A stretch of 64,000 bases of DNA from Gallibacter intestinalis. Lineage in GTDB: Bacteria > Bacillota > Clostridia > Peptostreptococcales > Anaerovoracaceae. The stretch spans positions 17,562-81,561 of the forward strand of contig NZ_JADCKA010000007.1 in assembly GCF_014982745.1 (NCBI RefSeq), given 5' to 3'. Shown here one piece after another: positions 46,888 through 56,230 of this stretch (its first letter is position 1; each line of letters begins with the position of its first letter). The translations under genes and the position numbers were made by a program. The notes beneath the pieces were generated by a model. It saw nothing but the letters and a program-made list of their open reading frames with translations. It made no database searches and had not been told where the DNA came from.

Positions 46888-48255
46888 TTATCTTAAAAAC
46901 AATTTTAAAAGTTTTCTTTTACCATTTGTATAAGGGGGATACCTAAAACCAAAATCCGGTCGTCTACCCTTTTCTATACCTTTAGGTCTTGAGAAAGTCT
47001 CAAGGCTATATCTACCATGATAACTACCCATGCCTGAATCTCCTGTACCTCCAAATGGCAGGCTGTTTGCTGCAACATGCATAATAGTATCGTTTATACA
47101 TCCTCCTCCAAAGGCTACATTACTGCATATTCTTTTAGCCGTCTTCATATCCTTAGTGAACATGTATAAAGCAAGAGGTCTTGGTCTTTGCATGATATTT
47201 AACACAGCCTGTCCGAGATTATCAAAGGGAATAATCGGAAGCACTGGCCCGAATATTTCCTCCTGCATAACAGGATCTCCATCTTTTACATCCAACAAAA
47301 CAGTAGGCTCAATACGAAGGCTTTCTTCATCATACCTTCCTCCGTAAACTGCGTTGCCACTGTCAATATATCCTGTAAGCCTTATAAAGCTTTCTCTGTT
47401 TATTATTTTAGGATAATCTTCATTTTCTACAGCATCCCCATACATGGCTTTTACATAGGAATATATGCGTTCTGCCAACAGTCCGTAAATTTTTCTGTCT
47501 GCTAACACATAATCTGGCGCAACGCATGTCTGTCCAGCGTTTATGCATTTACCCCATGCAATTCGTCTTGCCGCCAGTTCTATATCTGCAGTTTCATCAA
47601 CTATGCACGGACTTTTACCTCCCAGCTCCAAGACAACGGGAATTAAATCCTTGGAAGCCATTTCCATAACATGACGTCCGGTCTTTGCACTTCCAGTAAA
47701 AAATATCATATCCGGGTGCCCTGCCATAAGCTCATCATGGCTCAGATCTTCATCAGCAACAAAGACTTCTTTTTCATCGAAGACGTCTTCAATAATTCTA
47801 GCGATAATACTTGATGTGTTCGGCGATTTCCTTGAAGGCTTTATAACTGCACAATTTCCCGCTGCTATTGCACCTACAAGAGGCATCATAGTCAACTGAA
47901 AGGGATAGTTCCATGGTGATATTATAAGAATCGAGCCATAAGGCTCTCTTAATACATATGAAGATGCCGGAAAATGAGTAAACGGAGTTTTTACCTTTTT
48001 AGGCTTCTGAAAACTCTTTAGTTTAGATAGCATAAACCGTATTTCTTCCTTTACAGGAGCTATTTCAGTCATCAGAGCTTCCATATCTGATTTACCCAAG
48101 TCCTTTTTTAAAGCATCTGCAATTTCACTTTCATGGTCGTTTACAGAGACTAGCAGTTCCTTTAATCTTCTTTCCCTACGGTTAATGTTGGAAAAGCCTC
48201 CCGTCATTAGATATTTTTTCTGGGATGATATTATCTCTCCGGCTGTCTTACACAT
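46888..48255 (-). CDS. Aldehyde dehydrogenase, ALDH3-like
   Basis: 455 residues. The NAD-binding part has ISPWNYPFQLTMMPLVGAIA and FFTGSAKTGRHVMEMASKDL; the general base Glu is in LELGGKSP and the nucleophile Cys in NAGQTCVAPDYVL. The short length and SYHGRYSLETFSRPKGI near the C-terminus place it with ALDH3/fatty aldehyde dehydrogenases. The basic-hydrophobic C-terminus (KRKLLKLFLR) may touch the membrane. It oxidises aldehydes to acids; substrate unknown. Confidence 0.94.
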   Translation of the reverse strand: MCKTAGEIISSQKKYLMTGGFSNINRRERRLKELLVSVNDHESEIADALKKDLGKSDMEALMTEIAPVKEEIRFMLSKLKSFQKPKKVKTPFTHFPASSYVLREPYGSILIISPWNYPFQLTMMPLVGAIAAGNCAVIKPSRKSPNTSSIIARIIEDVFDEKEVFVADEDLSHDELMAGHPDMIFFTGSAKTGRHVMEMASKDLIPVVLELGGKSPCIVDETADIELAARRIAWGKCINAGQTCVAPDYVLADRKIYGLLAERIYSYVKAMYGDAVENEDYPKIINRESFIRLTGYIDSGNAVYGGRYDEESLRIEPTVLLDVKDGDPVMQEEIFGPVLPIIPFDNLGQAVLNIMQRPRPLALYMFTKDMKTAKRICSNVAFGGGCINDTIMHVAANSLPFGGTGDSGMGSYHGRYSLETFSRPKGIEKGRRPDFGFRYPPYTNGKRKLLKLFLR

Positions 48256-48258
48256 AAG

Positions 48259-48540
48259 CTACACCTTCTCATAGCCTGCAGCTGCCATCATAGCCTCAGC
48301 TTCTTCTTTTGTAAGTTTCATATTTACACATAAATTTATTAAATCTTCTCTGCTCATTTCCGGATCCTGAGCTGTACTGAGACATATAAACTGATCCTTA
48401 TCCATCTTTATACCGCTAAAAGTTATTTCTCCCGAAGCTATTTTTCTGTCGTATAAACGGAAGAAAACGACCCGAAGCGGTGTGTCCGGATCGCTGTTTA
48501 CTGGTTCCAATGAATATGTCTTTTCAAGATATTCTTTCAT
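48259..48540 (-). CDS. Unrecognised 93-residue protein
   Basis: I do not recognise this family. The protein is acidic and soluble, with mixed beta/helix character. A central CLSTAQDPEMSREDLINLCV segment and a C-terminal helix LTKEEAEAMMAAAGYEK resembling a UBA-like end are the only marks. AAGGA precedes the ATG, and the gene is only 3 bases from the ALDH gene, so it is a real member of the nitroreductase-ALDH-topB unit. Confidence 0.7.
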   Translation of the reverse strand: MKEYLEKTYSLEPVNSDPDTPLRVVFFRLYDRKIASGEITFSGIKMDKDQFICLSTAQDPEMSREDLINLCVNMKLTKEEAEAMMAAAGYEKV

Positions 48541-48589
48541 TTCTTCCTTCTTTCTTGTCCATGAAACGATAAGCTATATTATTGCTAGT

Positions 48590-49135
48590 TTATACAAAGC
48601 TTAACAAATCATCTATGGACTTTCTCTTAGGTGCTTGAGGAAACTCCCCTTCCGGGTATCCCATAGCTATAAAAGCTTCAATCTGCTGTCCCTCAGGAAT
48701 GTTGACAAGCTCTGCCACTTTATATTCATCAAATATTCCCATAATAACTGTGCCGATACCCTTGTCATGGGCTGCAAGACAGAATGTCTGGCATGCTATA
48801 CCGGCATCAAAGTTCTGCCATCTGTCTTCCTTAGGTGTGGAATAAGAGCCATCTCTTTCATATCCGCTTCTGCCAGTAACAACATTTACTATTACAAGGG
48901 CAGCGGCCTTTTTAAGAGTCTTTGTATTATGCTCAAAGCCAAGTACACAATCCTCAGCTATCTTATCTATGATTTCTCTGTCTTCCACCACAATATATCT
49001 GGCGATTTGACTATTTTTCCATGAAGGAGCAAAGGCTGCAGCCTCCACAATCTCTTCAATCACTTTTCTGTCAATTTTCTGATCAGTAAAATTTCTTACG
49101 CTTCTTCTTTCTTTAATACACCTGATGGTTTCCAT
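48590..49135 (-). CDS. Nitroreductase-family flavoprotein
   Basis: 181 residues with the family start CIKERRSVRNFTDQKIDRKV, the FMN-contact APSWKNSQIARYIVVED, and a C-terminal PEGQQIEAFIAMGYPEGEFP. It reduces nitro or quinone-like compounds using NAD(P)H and FMN; the natural substrate is unknown. The open frame reaches 49153, but GGGGGAAA between the two ATGs favours the start at 49135. First gene of a unit with the 93-residue protein, ALDH and topB. Confidence 0.9.
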   Translation of the reverse strand: METIRCIKERRSVRNFTDQKIDRKVIEEIVEAAAFAPSWKNSQIARYIVVEDREIIDKIAEDCVLGFEHNTKTLKKAAALVIVNVVTGRSGYERDGSYSTPKEDRWQNFDAGIACQTFCLAAHDKGIGTVIMGIFDEYKVAELVNIPEGQQIEAFIAMGYPEGEFPQAPKRKSIDDLLSFV

Positions 49136-49270
49136 AACTGTTTCCCCCGACATATATTCTCAACATTTGACAAAAACATTTGTCTTATAATTATACTACA
49201 CCCTATGGCATTCTTCCACGCTTTTTGTTAAAATATGATTTGATTTTGTTTAGTAAAAGAAAGGAAGCCC

Positions 49271-50086
49271 ATGAGAAACAATAAATTATCAACTCTAGTA
49301 AAGGGATTTATCATTGGCGGTACTATGCTGGTTCCTGGAGTCAGTGGTGGCACTATGGCAATGATATTAGGCATATATGAAGACCTTATATCTGCAGTCA
49401 GCAATTTCATGAAACAAAAAAAACAAAGCCTCATATTTTTAGGATTGTTTTGCGTAGGAGCCTTTGCCGGCATGGCACTTCTCGCCAAGGGTATACTTGC
49501 ACTTTTAGAAAAATTCAATATGCCTGTAATGTACTTTTTTATAGGTGCAGTAATCGGCGGCATACCTATGATTTTGAAATCCTGCGGACTTAAAAGGCTG
49601 TCTCTTTCGACGCTTATATATCCAATAATAGGAGCAGCAATTGTTATGTCTGTTGAGCTTATACCTAAAGGACTCTTTGAAATAGATTCCATGTACTCAC
49701 CTTCTGGACTGCTTATACTATTTATCGCAGGATTTATTGCAGCCATAGCCCTGATACTGCCTGGAATAAGCGTATCCTTCGTACTGCTAGTGCTGGGAAT
49801 ATATGAAAACCTTATAAAAGCCTTTGACCAGTTCGATATAGTATATCTCGGCATTCTTGCATTGGGACTTGCAGCCGGCATCATAGGAACCACCAAAATT
49901 TTAGACAAGGCCATGAAAAAGTACACGCGTCCTACTTATCTAATTATCCTTGGATTTGTAATAGGCTCCGTGATACCTGTATTTCCGGGCGCTCCATCCG
50001 GTATCGGCCTTGTAATCTGTCCTGTATGCCTGATTTTAGGAATCGGAATCATCCAGTTACTTTTTATGCTGGATAAAGAAAGCTAA
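49271..50086 (+). CDS. DUF368 undecaprenyl-phosphate carrier family protein
   Basis: 271-residue membrane protein with about 8-9 helices. The two family repeats are GGTMLVPGVSGGTMAMILGI (17-36) and ALILPGISVSFVLLVLGIYE (about 160-179). DUF368 proteins, including PopT, recycle the C55-phosphate lipid carrier across the membrane in cell-wall synthesis; the role here is by family. AAAGGAAG precedes the ATG. One of only three plus-strand protein genes. Confidence 0.92.
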   Translation: MRNNKLSTLVKGFIIGGTMLVPGVSGGTMAMILGIYEDLISAVSNFMKQKKQSLIFLGLFCVGAFAGMALLAKGILALLEKFNMPVMYFFIGAVIGGIPMILKSCGLKRLSLSTLIYPIIGAAIVMSVELIPKGLFEIDSMYSPSGLLILFIAGFIAAIALILPGISVSFVLLVLGIYENLIKAFDQFDIVYLGILALGLAAGIIGTTKILDKAMKKYTRPTYLIILGFVIGSVIPVFPGAPSGIGLVICPVCLILGIGIIQLLFMLDKES

Positions 50087-50109
50087 TGATAAAATAGCAA
50101 ATCAATATA

Positions 50110-50147
50110 AAACAGCAGAACTCTTTATCGAGATCTGCTGTTTTTTT
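50110..50147. terminator. Bidirectional terminator between DUF368 and lysR-type gene
   Basis: Stem AAACAGCAGA/TCTGCTGTTT (50110-50119 with 50134-50143) with an inner CTC/GAG, followed by seven T on the plus strand. The minus-strand LysR stop codon (50125-50127) lies in the loop region. Confidence 0.85.
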
Positions 50148-51072
50148 CAGCCTTGTATTCATTCCATATGCCTATTCTTTCCTTAAGAAGATTGACATAT
50201 TCATTAGCGATTTCGGATAGTTCTCTGTGTTTAAGCTTTATCATTCCAAGTTCTGCCTTTATTTCAGGAGACAGAGTAATATATCTCAAATCATCATACC
50301 AATCTTCATGACTGTGATCCTTTTTCGTATCTATGAATACAGCATTTGTTTTTCTTACCGCAGCCATTACGGTTCCCAGATTAGGTAAAGACATTGTTAT
50401 CTTGCGTACGCCTATATCCCTTAATGAGCTCATCCACATAGCGTCTGTGCTTTCCGTAATATGGGAAATAAACGAGCAATTTTCAAGATGTTCTATACCG
50501 ATAACATCCCCTTCTATATAGTACAGAGGATTGTTTTTTCCCACCACAACACATATGAGTTCTTCTGCCAAAGTTTCATACTCAAGGTTATAAAAGGAAA
50601 GATGTCTTTTAAACATATCCTTCTTATCTTCGAAGAGCCTTACTATCCCAATCTCACTTCTTGATGAGGCGACATTATCAAATATTATATTCATCGCGCC
50701 GTCTTCGACCTTAAGGTGCATATCCTCGCCCTTATGGTTATTATAAAGATCAAGAAGCGTATCCTTGGCCAGCACCGAGAAGTTATTTGAAACTGACAGC
50801 AGTTTAGATTTTTCTGATTCCGCCTTTGCTAAATCATTTAAAAATTTCATCTCCTGCTGTATCACCTTCGCCCTTCTATATACTTCTTCGCCTAAGAGTG
50901 TCAGCTTATTTCTCCTGCCGCTTTTTTCAAAAATCTTAAACCCCAGCTCGTTTTCAAAGCTTTTCATGGAAGTGCTTAAAGTTGGCTGCGCCATGTTAAG
51001 CTTCATTGCAGCTTCACTCATATTTCGTGATTCTACTATTGTTATCAATTGTTCAAAATAATCCATTCTCAT
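50125..51072 (-). CDS. LysR-family transcriptional regulator
   Basis: 315 residues. Winged helix-turn-helix at 1-62 (MDYFEQLITIVESRNMSEAA, then MKLNMAQPTLSTSMKSFENELG). The effector domain (about 90-300) follows with the usual LysR layout. It is divergent from the YkvI-like permease, 124 bases apart, so it probably regulates that gene. The ATG at 51072 has no ribosome site and lies seven bases from a TATAAT; an internal ATG at codon 3 is equally possible. Confidence 0.92.
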   Translation of the reverse strand: MRMDYFEQLITIVESRNMSEAAMKLNMAQPTLSTSMKSFENELGFKIFEKSGRRNKLTLLGEEVYRRAKVIQQEMKFLNDLAKAESEKSKLLSVSNNFSVLAKDTLLDLYNNHKGEDMHLKVEDGAMNIIFDNVASSRSEIGIVRLFEDKKDMFKRHLSFYNLEYETLAEELICVVVGKNNPLYYIEGDVIGIEHLENCSFISHITESTDAMWMSSLRDIGVRKITMSLPNLGTVMAAVRKTNAVFIDTKKDHSHEDWYDDLRYITLSPEIKAELGMIKLKHRELSEIANEYVNLLKERIGIWNEYKAEKNSRSR

Positions 51073-51078
51073 GCACTA

Positions 51079-51110
51079 ATTATATCATTTATTAGCACTT
51101 TTTAATACAA
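51079..51110 (-). promoter_or_regulatory. Possible promoter of the lysR-type gene
   Basis: Minus-strand TATAAT (51079-51084) six bases before the ATG; the best -35, TTGTAT (51105-51110), is 20 bp away, so it is weak or activator-dependent. Confidence 0.4.
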
Positions 51111-51195
51111 TATGATTAAAAATTCGAATATATACATATACTCTATTATAGTAAAATTTAAATAAGAAACTATATATTAAAGAGAGGTAGATATT

Positions 51196-52401
51196 ATGAA
51201 AGATTCAAAGAAAGGCAGATACTTTACGGCTGTCAGCCTCGGTACTGCTGCAGTATGGTTTTCAACCCACTGCGGAGCCGGATTTGCCTCAGGTACTCAG
51301 GAACTGCAGTACTTTGTAAACCACGGTTGGTTCGGTCCTTTAATGCCCCTTATTGCGATGGCAATAGTAGCCTTCACATTCTATGTGGGTATTGAAAGCG
51401 CTCGTCAGACTGACACATGGAACTACAACGGTTGGTCAAAGCAGGCGACAGAGCCTATCGGAAGATTTTGTTCCGTAATGATGGATGTTGGTATTATCAT
51501 CACAACAGTCTCCGCAACGGCTGCTTCCCTGGCATCCGGTGCCACACTCATTGCGCAGACATTCCATGTTCCGACTATGATAGGTTCCATTATCATGCTG
51601 GCATGCGTAACCGTAATCTGTATATTCGGCGCATCACTTGTTAGAAAAAACGCTATGGTAATGACAGTTGGCATCCTCGTTATTATTGCCATTATCCTTG
51701 TGATGGGACTTGCAAAATTCTGGCCTAACATCGTTGAACTATTCAAAGAAGGATATGTAAATCCTGAAGCTTCAAAGTGGAGCGTTACAGGTTCAAGTAA
51801 CGATGTTACACAGGGTACATTCGGAAACGCTATTTTATGGGCACTTACTTACGCTGGTTTCCAGGTAACTGCCATAGGCGGTGTTGCAGCTTCCTTTAAG
51901 GGTGCTATGAGCAAAAAAGAATCCAAGGGAGCTATGATTGTAGGTTATGTAATAAATGTTATAATGCTCTGCGGAATCTGCTTCCTGATTTTCTCTGGAA
52001 TGCCTGAAGTATACACTGATCCTGAAGCAAAACTGCTTCCTACAGTATGGGTAGTAAATCATCTCGATTCCACTATACTTGCAGTAATCTATCCTATACT
52101 TCTGTTCTTGGCACTTATAACTACTGCAGTAGGTTTCACCTTCGGTATGGTTGAAAGACTCAACCCTTATGTTCTTAAGAACATGAAGAACGCTACATTG
52201 AGAAACGCTATAATCGCTCTGATTTGTCTGCTAGTTTCCTACGGCGTATCTACAATGGGTCTCATGTGGGTTGTACAGGTTGCATACAAATACCTGGGTA
52301 TATATAACTGGATATTCGTTATCCTTCCTCTGTGGATCCTTGGTCTTAAAAACATCAGAAAAAGACGCCTTGCATCCATGGAACAGCTGGATAATAAATA
52401 A
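51196..52401 (+). CDS. YkvI-like membrane permease
   Basis: 401 residues with about 10-11 membrane helices. STHCGAGFASGTQELQYFVN near 23-42 is the family's GAGFASGQE region, similar to TM1 of APC/NSS-type sodium-coupled carriers. B. subtilis YkvI-family proteins have no firm substrate; an amino acid or similar solute is likely. GAGAGG precedes the ATG. Divergent from the LysR regulator. Confidence 0.85.
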   Translation: MKDSKKGRYFTAVSLGTAAVWFSTHCGAGFASGTQELQYFVNHGWFGPLMPLIAMAIVAFTFYVGIESARQTDTWNYNGWSKQATEPIGRFCSVMMDVGIIITTVSATAASLASGATLIAQTFHVPTMIGSIIMLACVTVICIFGASLVRKNAMVMTVGILVIIAIILVMGLAKFWPNIVELFKEGYVNPEASKWSVTGSSNDVTQGTFGNAILWALTYAGFQVTAIGGVAASFKGAMSKKESKGAMIVGYVINVIMLCGICFLIFSGMPEVYTDPEAKLLPTVWVVNHLDSTILAVIYPILLFLALITTAVGFTFGMVERLNPYVLKNMKNATLRNAIIALICLLVSYGVSTMGLMWVVQVAYKYLGIYNWIFVILPLWILGLKNIRKRRLASMEQLDNK

Positions 52402-52456
52402 GCCCAATAGGAAAACATTTAATTCTTTTTCGAAAATCAAAGTTCGATATATAAGT

Positions 52457-52497
52457 AAAAAGGAAATGAGGTCGCATATGACTTCATTTCCTTTTTT
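52457..52497. terminator. Bidirectional terminator between ykvI-like gene and polC
   Basis: 17-bp stem (52457-52473 with 52480-52496) with one G-T pair and six-base loop GCATAT; A tract on the left and T tract on the right serve both convergent genes. Confidence 0.92.
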
Positions 52498-52501
52498 AAT
52501 G

Positions 52502-55500
52502 CTATATTCCAAAAAATGATATCTGATCCGTTTCCTGCATACCTTCTAGTAAACCATTTTCTCTCAATGCCTGTATTGCAGTTTTATTGGCCTTTGCCCT
52601 GTTTTGAATTTCTTCAACTGTAGCAAACGGCCTTTTTTCATATTCGTCGGCGATAGCTTTAGCACAGTTTTCTCCGACACCTGCCAGAGCGCACAAAGGC
52701 ACAGTGACTTTACCGTCTTTTACACTAAATCTCATTGCATCACTATTCTCAAAGGATGGTTCCATAAAGTCATAGCCCCTGGCTGCCATTTCATAACATA
52801 TCTCAAGAACTAGCACCTCACCTTCCTCCTTGGTGGTTATGCTCTTTCCCTTTGCAGCCAGTTCATCCATACGATTTAAAATAGCACCTTTGCCCTTCTT
52901 TATTACATCCCAGTTAAAATCAGCAACCTTTGTAGTAAGATGTGCCGCATAAAAGGCCAAAGGCTGATAAACCTTAAACCATGCTATTCGGTATGCCATG
53001 GTTACATAAGCCACCGCATGAGCTCTTGGGAACATGTATTGTATTTTTCTACATGAATCAACATACCACTGTGGAGCTCCATTATCAGTCATAAGCTTTG
53101 CCTCTTCATCGGTAACACCTTTACCTTTACGAACCTTTTCCATAATCGTAAAGGCAGGAATAGGTTCAACTCCTTTAAGTATAAGGTAATTCATTATGTC
53201 ATCACGGGTGGAAATCGCATTTTGCATCGTTGCGACACCCTCTTTTATATAGTCTCTGGCATTTCCAAGCCATACATCCGTACCGTGGGAAAATCCTGAA
53301 ATTCTTATTAAGTCTGCAAACTTTGTAGGATGCGTATCATCAAGCATCTGTCTTACAAATTTTGTACCGAACTCGGGTATACCGTAGCTTCCGTGTTTAA
53401 ATCTGTAATCAGGATCCTTTATATCCAGCGCATCGGTTCCCAAGAATATACTGTTTACTTTCTCATCCTTTAACGGTACTTCCTTAATCGGATCAATTCC
53501 CGTCATATCCTGAAGATGCCTTATTATCGACGGTGCATCGTGTCCCAGTATATCAAGCTTCAGCAGGTTTTCATCTATGGCATGATAATCAAAATGCGTG
53601 GTAATAAAATCAGAATTTATATCATTGGCCGGATGCTGCACCGGACAGAATTCATATATCTCATGACCTTCAGGTAAGATAATGATTCCTCCCGGATGCT
53701 GCCCTGTTGTTCGTTTTACACCTTCACAACCCTTGGCAAGTCTCTCGCATTCATATTTATTTACCGGCATCTGTCGCTCTTCAAAATATTTCAGCACAAA
53801 GCCGAAAGCTGTTTTAGTGGCAATGGTGCCTATTGTACCGGCCTTGAAAACATTTTTTGCTCCAAATATTTCATCGACATATTTGTGTGCTATCGGCTGA
53901 TATTCTCCTGCAAAGTTAAGATCTATATCAGGCTCCTTCTGTTTTCCCGGTATACCCAAGAATGTTTCAAAAGGAATCGTAAATCCTTCCTGCTTCAGTT
54001 TGGCACCGCATACAGGACAAACCTTTTCAGGCATATCAACGCCACAGTCATATTCGTTTTCATCTCCCCATTCAAGATATTTGCATTCCGGACAAATATA
54101 ATGAGGCGGAAGCGGATTAACCTCCGTAATGCCTGCCATGGTAGCTGCAAAAGAAGATCCCACAGATCCTCTGGAGCCAACAAGATACCCGTCCTGCATT
54201 GACTTTCTTACAAGCATCTGGGCAGAGACATACATCACCGCATAGCCCTCATCTATAATCGCCCTAAGTTCATCATCCAGCCTCTTTTGTATCAAATCAG
54301 GAAGGGGATCACCATATATCTCATGAGACTTTGCATAGCATTCTTTTCTCAGGGTTTCATCGGCATTTTCTATATGTGGAGGAAACTTACCCTTAGGAAC
54401 AGGTCTGATATCCTCTATCATATCAGCAATCATATTAGGATTTGTTACTATGACTTCCTTAGCCGTTTCCTGATCAAGATAATCAAAAGCCTCAAACATT
54501 TCATCAGTTGTTCTGAAATAAAGGCCACCTTCTCCGAGGTCCTTGTATCCCTGTCCTGCCATAAGAATTCTTCTATATATCTGATCTTCTTCATCTATAT
54601 AGTGGGCATCGCAAGTGGCAACAACAGGTTTATTATGCTTTCTTCCCAGCTCAATTATCTTAAGATTAAGCTTTATCAATCCCTGCCTATCCTCAACAGT
54701 TCCATTATTTACTAGGAACTGATTGTTTATGAGAGGCTGTATTTCAAGGTAGTCATAATACGATACTATGTCATCTACCTGTTCTTCAGGCAAATCATTT
54801 AATACTGCTCTGAAAACTTCTCCTGCTTCACAGGCAGAACCTATAATAAGTCCCTCCCTGTTAGCTGTGAGTACAGATTTTGGTATTCTCGGTCTCTTAT
54901 AAAAGTAGTCCAAATGAGACAGAGAAACCAGCTTATACAGATTTTTAAGTCCCTCCTGGGTTCTTGCTATTATTATTATATGATTTGTACCCTTCCTTTT
55001 ATAATCTATGGTACCGTCCGGATTTATAAGATCTGAATCATCCAAAAGATAACCTTCCACTCCATATATTATCTTTATATCGCCGCCTGCAGCCTTTGCT
55101 GCTTCAGGAAAGGCCTGAACAACTCCGTGATCTGTTATAGCAACAGCCTTGTGTCCCCATGCCTTTGCTCTCTTTACATATTCCTTTACATCGGAGAGGC
55201 CATCCATAGCGCTCATTTTGGTATGAGCATGAAGCTCTACCCTCTTTTCCTCCGCATCATCGGTTCTCACCTTTTTAGGCACCTTCTCCAGAGCCTTAAT
55301 CATAAGCACAGGGGTATTTGCATAACTATCAAACTCAGCTGTTCCGCTGACCCTTATGCTATCTCCTTCCTTGAGATTTTCATCTAAAAGCTCCCATCTA
55401 TCATTATCCATAAAAGATTTGCCGCATACGGATGTTTTTTTATCAGAAAAGAGTATTGTAACTATCAGCTTACCGCTTTTTATAGTTTTTGATGTTATGC

Positions 55501-56230
55501 CAAAAACTTCACCTTCAAGGATACAGTCTCCACTAAGCTCTGAAAACTGAGTCATAGGCATAGCTTCACCGCTAAATGCCTTTCCAAAAATCCTGTTGCC
55601 TACAACTTTTGGCTTTTCTTTAGTTTTGCCCTTCTTCTCTTTCTTGTCCTTTTTGTCTTCATTATTTTCTTTTACGTCTTTTGCAGCTAAATCCGCTGTA
55701 GGAGGCATTTTCATAATCACAGCTGCCGGAGTTCTTCTATCCTTTTCTGCTTGATTATAAGCCTCACTGTCATTTACAAAAATAACTTCAGCACTGTATC
55801 CAAAAGCGTCCGTAATCATCTGCGAAAACATTTCCGCAAGACTTTCATTAAGCTCCTCTGCTATTCGCTGTCCAACAGTAAAAAAGGTTACTGTTCCCTC
55901 ATCAAATTCAAAACGATCTCTCCTTATACTGTTAGTGAGATGACAATACCTGCCATTGGCTTTTCTAATCATATGTTCTAAAAAATGACCTACAGCTTCC
56001 TTTTTATCCATGGCCATTTCTTTATCGTAATCAAAGATGAACTCAACCTGTGAAACTCCCGGAACATTTTTTATCAGGATTTCTTCAGCTTTTTCCACCT
56101 CTGATACGGGAATAACAAAATTCAGTCCCACTTCAACAGTCAGCTTCCCCGTCACCTTTGACAGAGAAGCCTCCTGCATTTTGTATTCATATTTATCATC
56201 AATTTTACAGTGCTTGAATATATCTCTCAT
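52502..56230 (-). CDS. polC: DNA polymerase III PolC-type, lacking the proofreading exonuclease domain
   Basis: 1242 residues, about 195 shorter than B. subtilis PolC. Order seen: N-terminal domain (1-200) with a Lys-rich linker, OB fold (about 215-320), PHP domain starting VELHAHTKMSAMDG (331), zinc finger CPECKYLEW...CPVCGAKL, polymerase core with PDIDLNFAGEYQP and SHGTDVWLGNARDYIKEG, and a C-terminal clamp motif QISFF. In canonical PolC the 3'-5' exonuclease is inserted in the PHP domain after GVEGYL.DD. Here residues 390-417 run directly from GVEGYLLDDSD through a short loop to GTNHIIIIART, and no DxE exonuclease motif occurs. The frame is unbroken. The start at 56230 overlaps ispG by 26 bases. 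Confidence 0.96.
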   Translation of the reverse strand: MRDIFKHCKIDDKYEYKMQEASLSKVTGKLTVEVGLNFVIPVSEVEKAEEILIKNVPGVSQVEFIFDYDKEMAMDKKEAVGHFLEHMIRKANGRYCHLTNSIRRDRFEFDEGTVTFFTVGQRIAEELNESLAEMFSQMITDAFGYSAEVIFVNDSEAYNQAEKDRRTPAAVIMKMPPTADLAAKDVKENNEDKKDKKEKKGKTKEKPKVVGNRIFGKAFSGEAMPMTQFSELSGDCILEGEVFGITSKTIKSGKLIVTILFSDKKTSVCGKSFMDNDRWELLDENLKEGDSIRVSGTAEFDSYANTPVLMIKALEKVPKKVRTDDAEEKRVELHAHTKMSAMDGLSDVKEYVKRAKAWGHKAVAITDHGVVQAFPEAAKAAGGDIKIIYGVEGYLLDDSDLINPDGTIDYKRKGTNHIIIIARTQEGLKNLYKLVSLSHLDYFYKRPRIPKSVLTANREGLIIGSACEAGEVFRAVLNDLPEEQVDDIVSYYDYLEIQPLINNQFLVNNGTVEDRQGLIKLNLKIIELGRKHNKPVVATCDAHYIDEEDQIYRRILMAGQGYKDLGEGGLYFRTTDEMFEAFDYLDQETAKEVIVTNPNMIADMIEDIRPVPKGKFPPHIENADETLRKECYAKSHEIYGDPLPDLIQKRLDDELRAIIDEGYAVMYVSAQMLVRKSMQDGYLVGSRGSVGSSFAATMAGITEVNPLPPHYICPECKYLEWGDENEYDCGVDMPEKVCPVCGAKLKQEGFTIPFETFLGIPGKQKEPDIDLNFAGEYQPIAHKYVDEIFGAKNVFKAGTIGTIATKTAFGFVLKYFEERQMPVNKYECERLAKGCEGVKRTTGQHPGGIIILPEGHEIYEFCPVQHPANDINSDFITTHFDYHAIDENLLKLDILGHDAPSIIRHLQDMTGIDPIKEVPLKDEKVNSIFLGTDALDIKDPDYRFKHGSYGIPEFGTKFVRQMLDDTHPTKFADLIRISGFSHGTDVWLGNARDYIKEGVATMQNAISTRDDIMNYLILKGVEPIPAFTIMEKVRKGKGVTDEEAKLMTDNGAPQWYVDSCRKIQYMFPRAHAVAYVTMAYRIAWFKVYQPLAFYAAHLTTKVADFNWDVIKKGKGAILNRMDELAAKGKSITTKEEGEVLVLEICYEMAARGYDFMEPSFENSDAMRFSVKDGKVTVPLCALAGVGENCAKAIADEYEKRPFATVEEIQNRAKANKTAIQALRENGLLEGMQETDQISFFGI

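Noticed and set aside
49228..49926. 232-residue minus-strand ORF opposite the DUF368 gene
   Set aside because: Antisense shadow of a clear membrane protein gene; composition rich in Ser/Pro/Ile as expected for a shadow.
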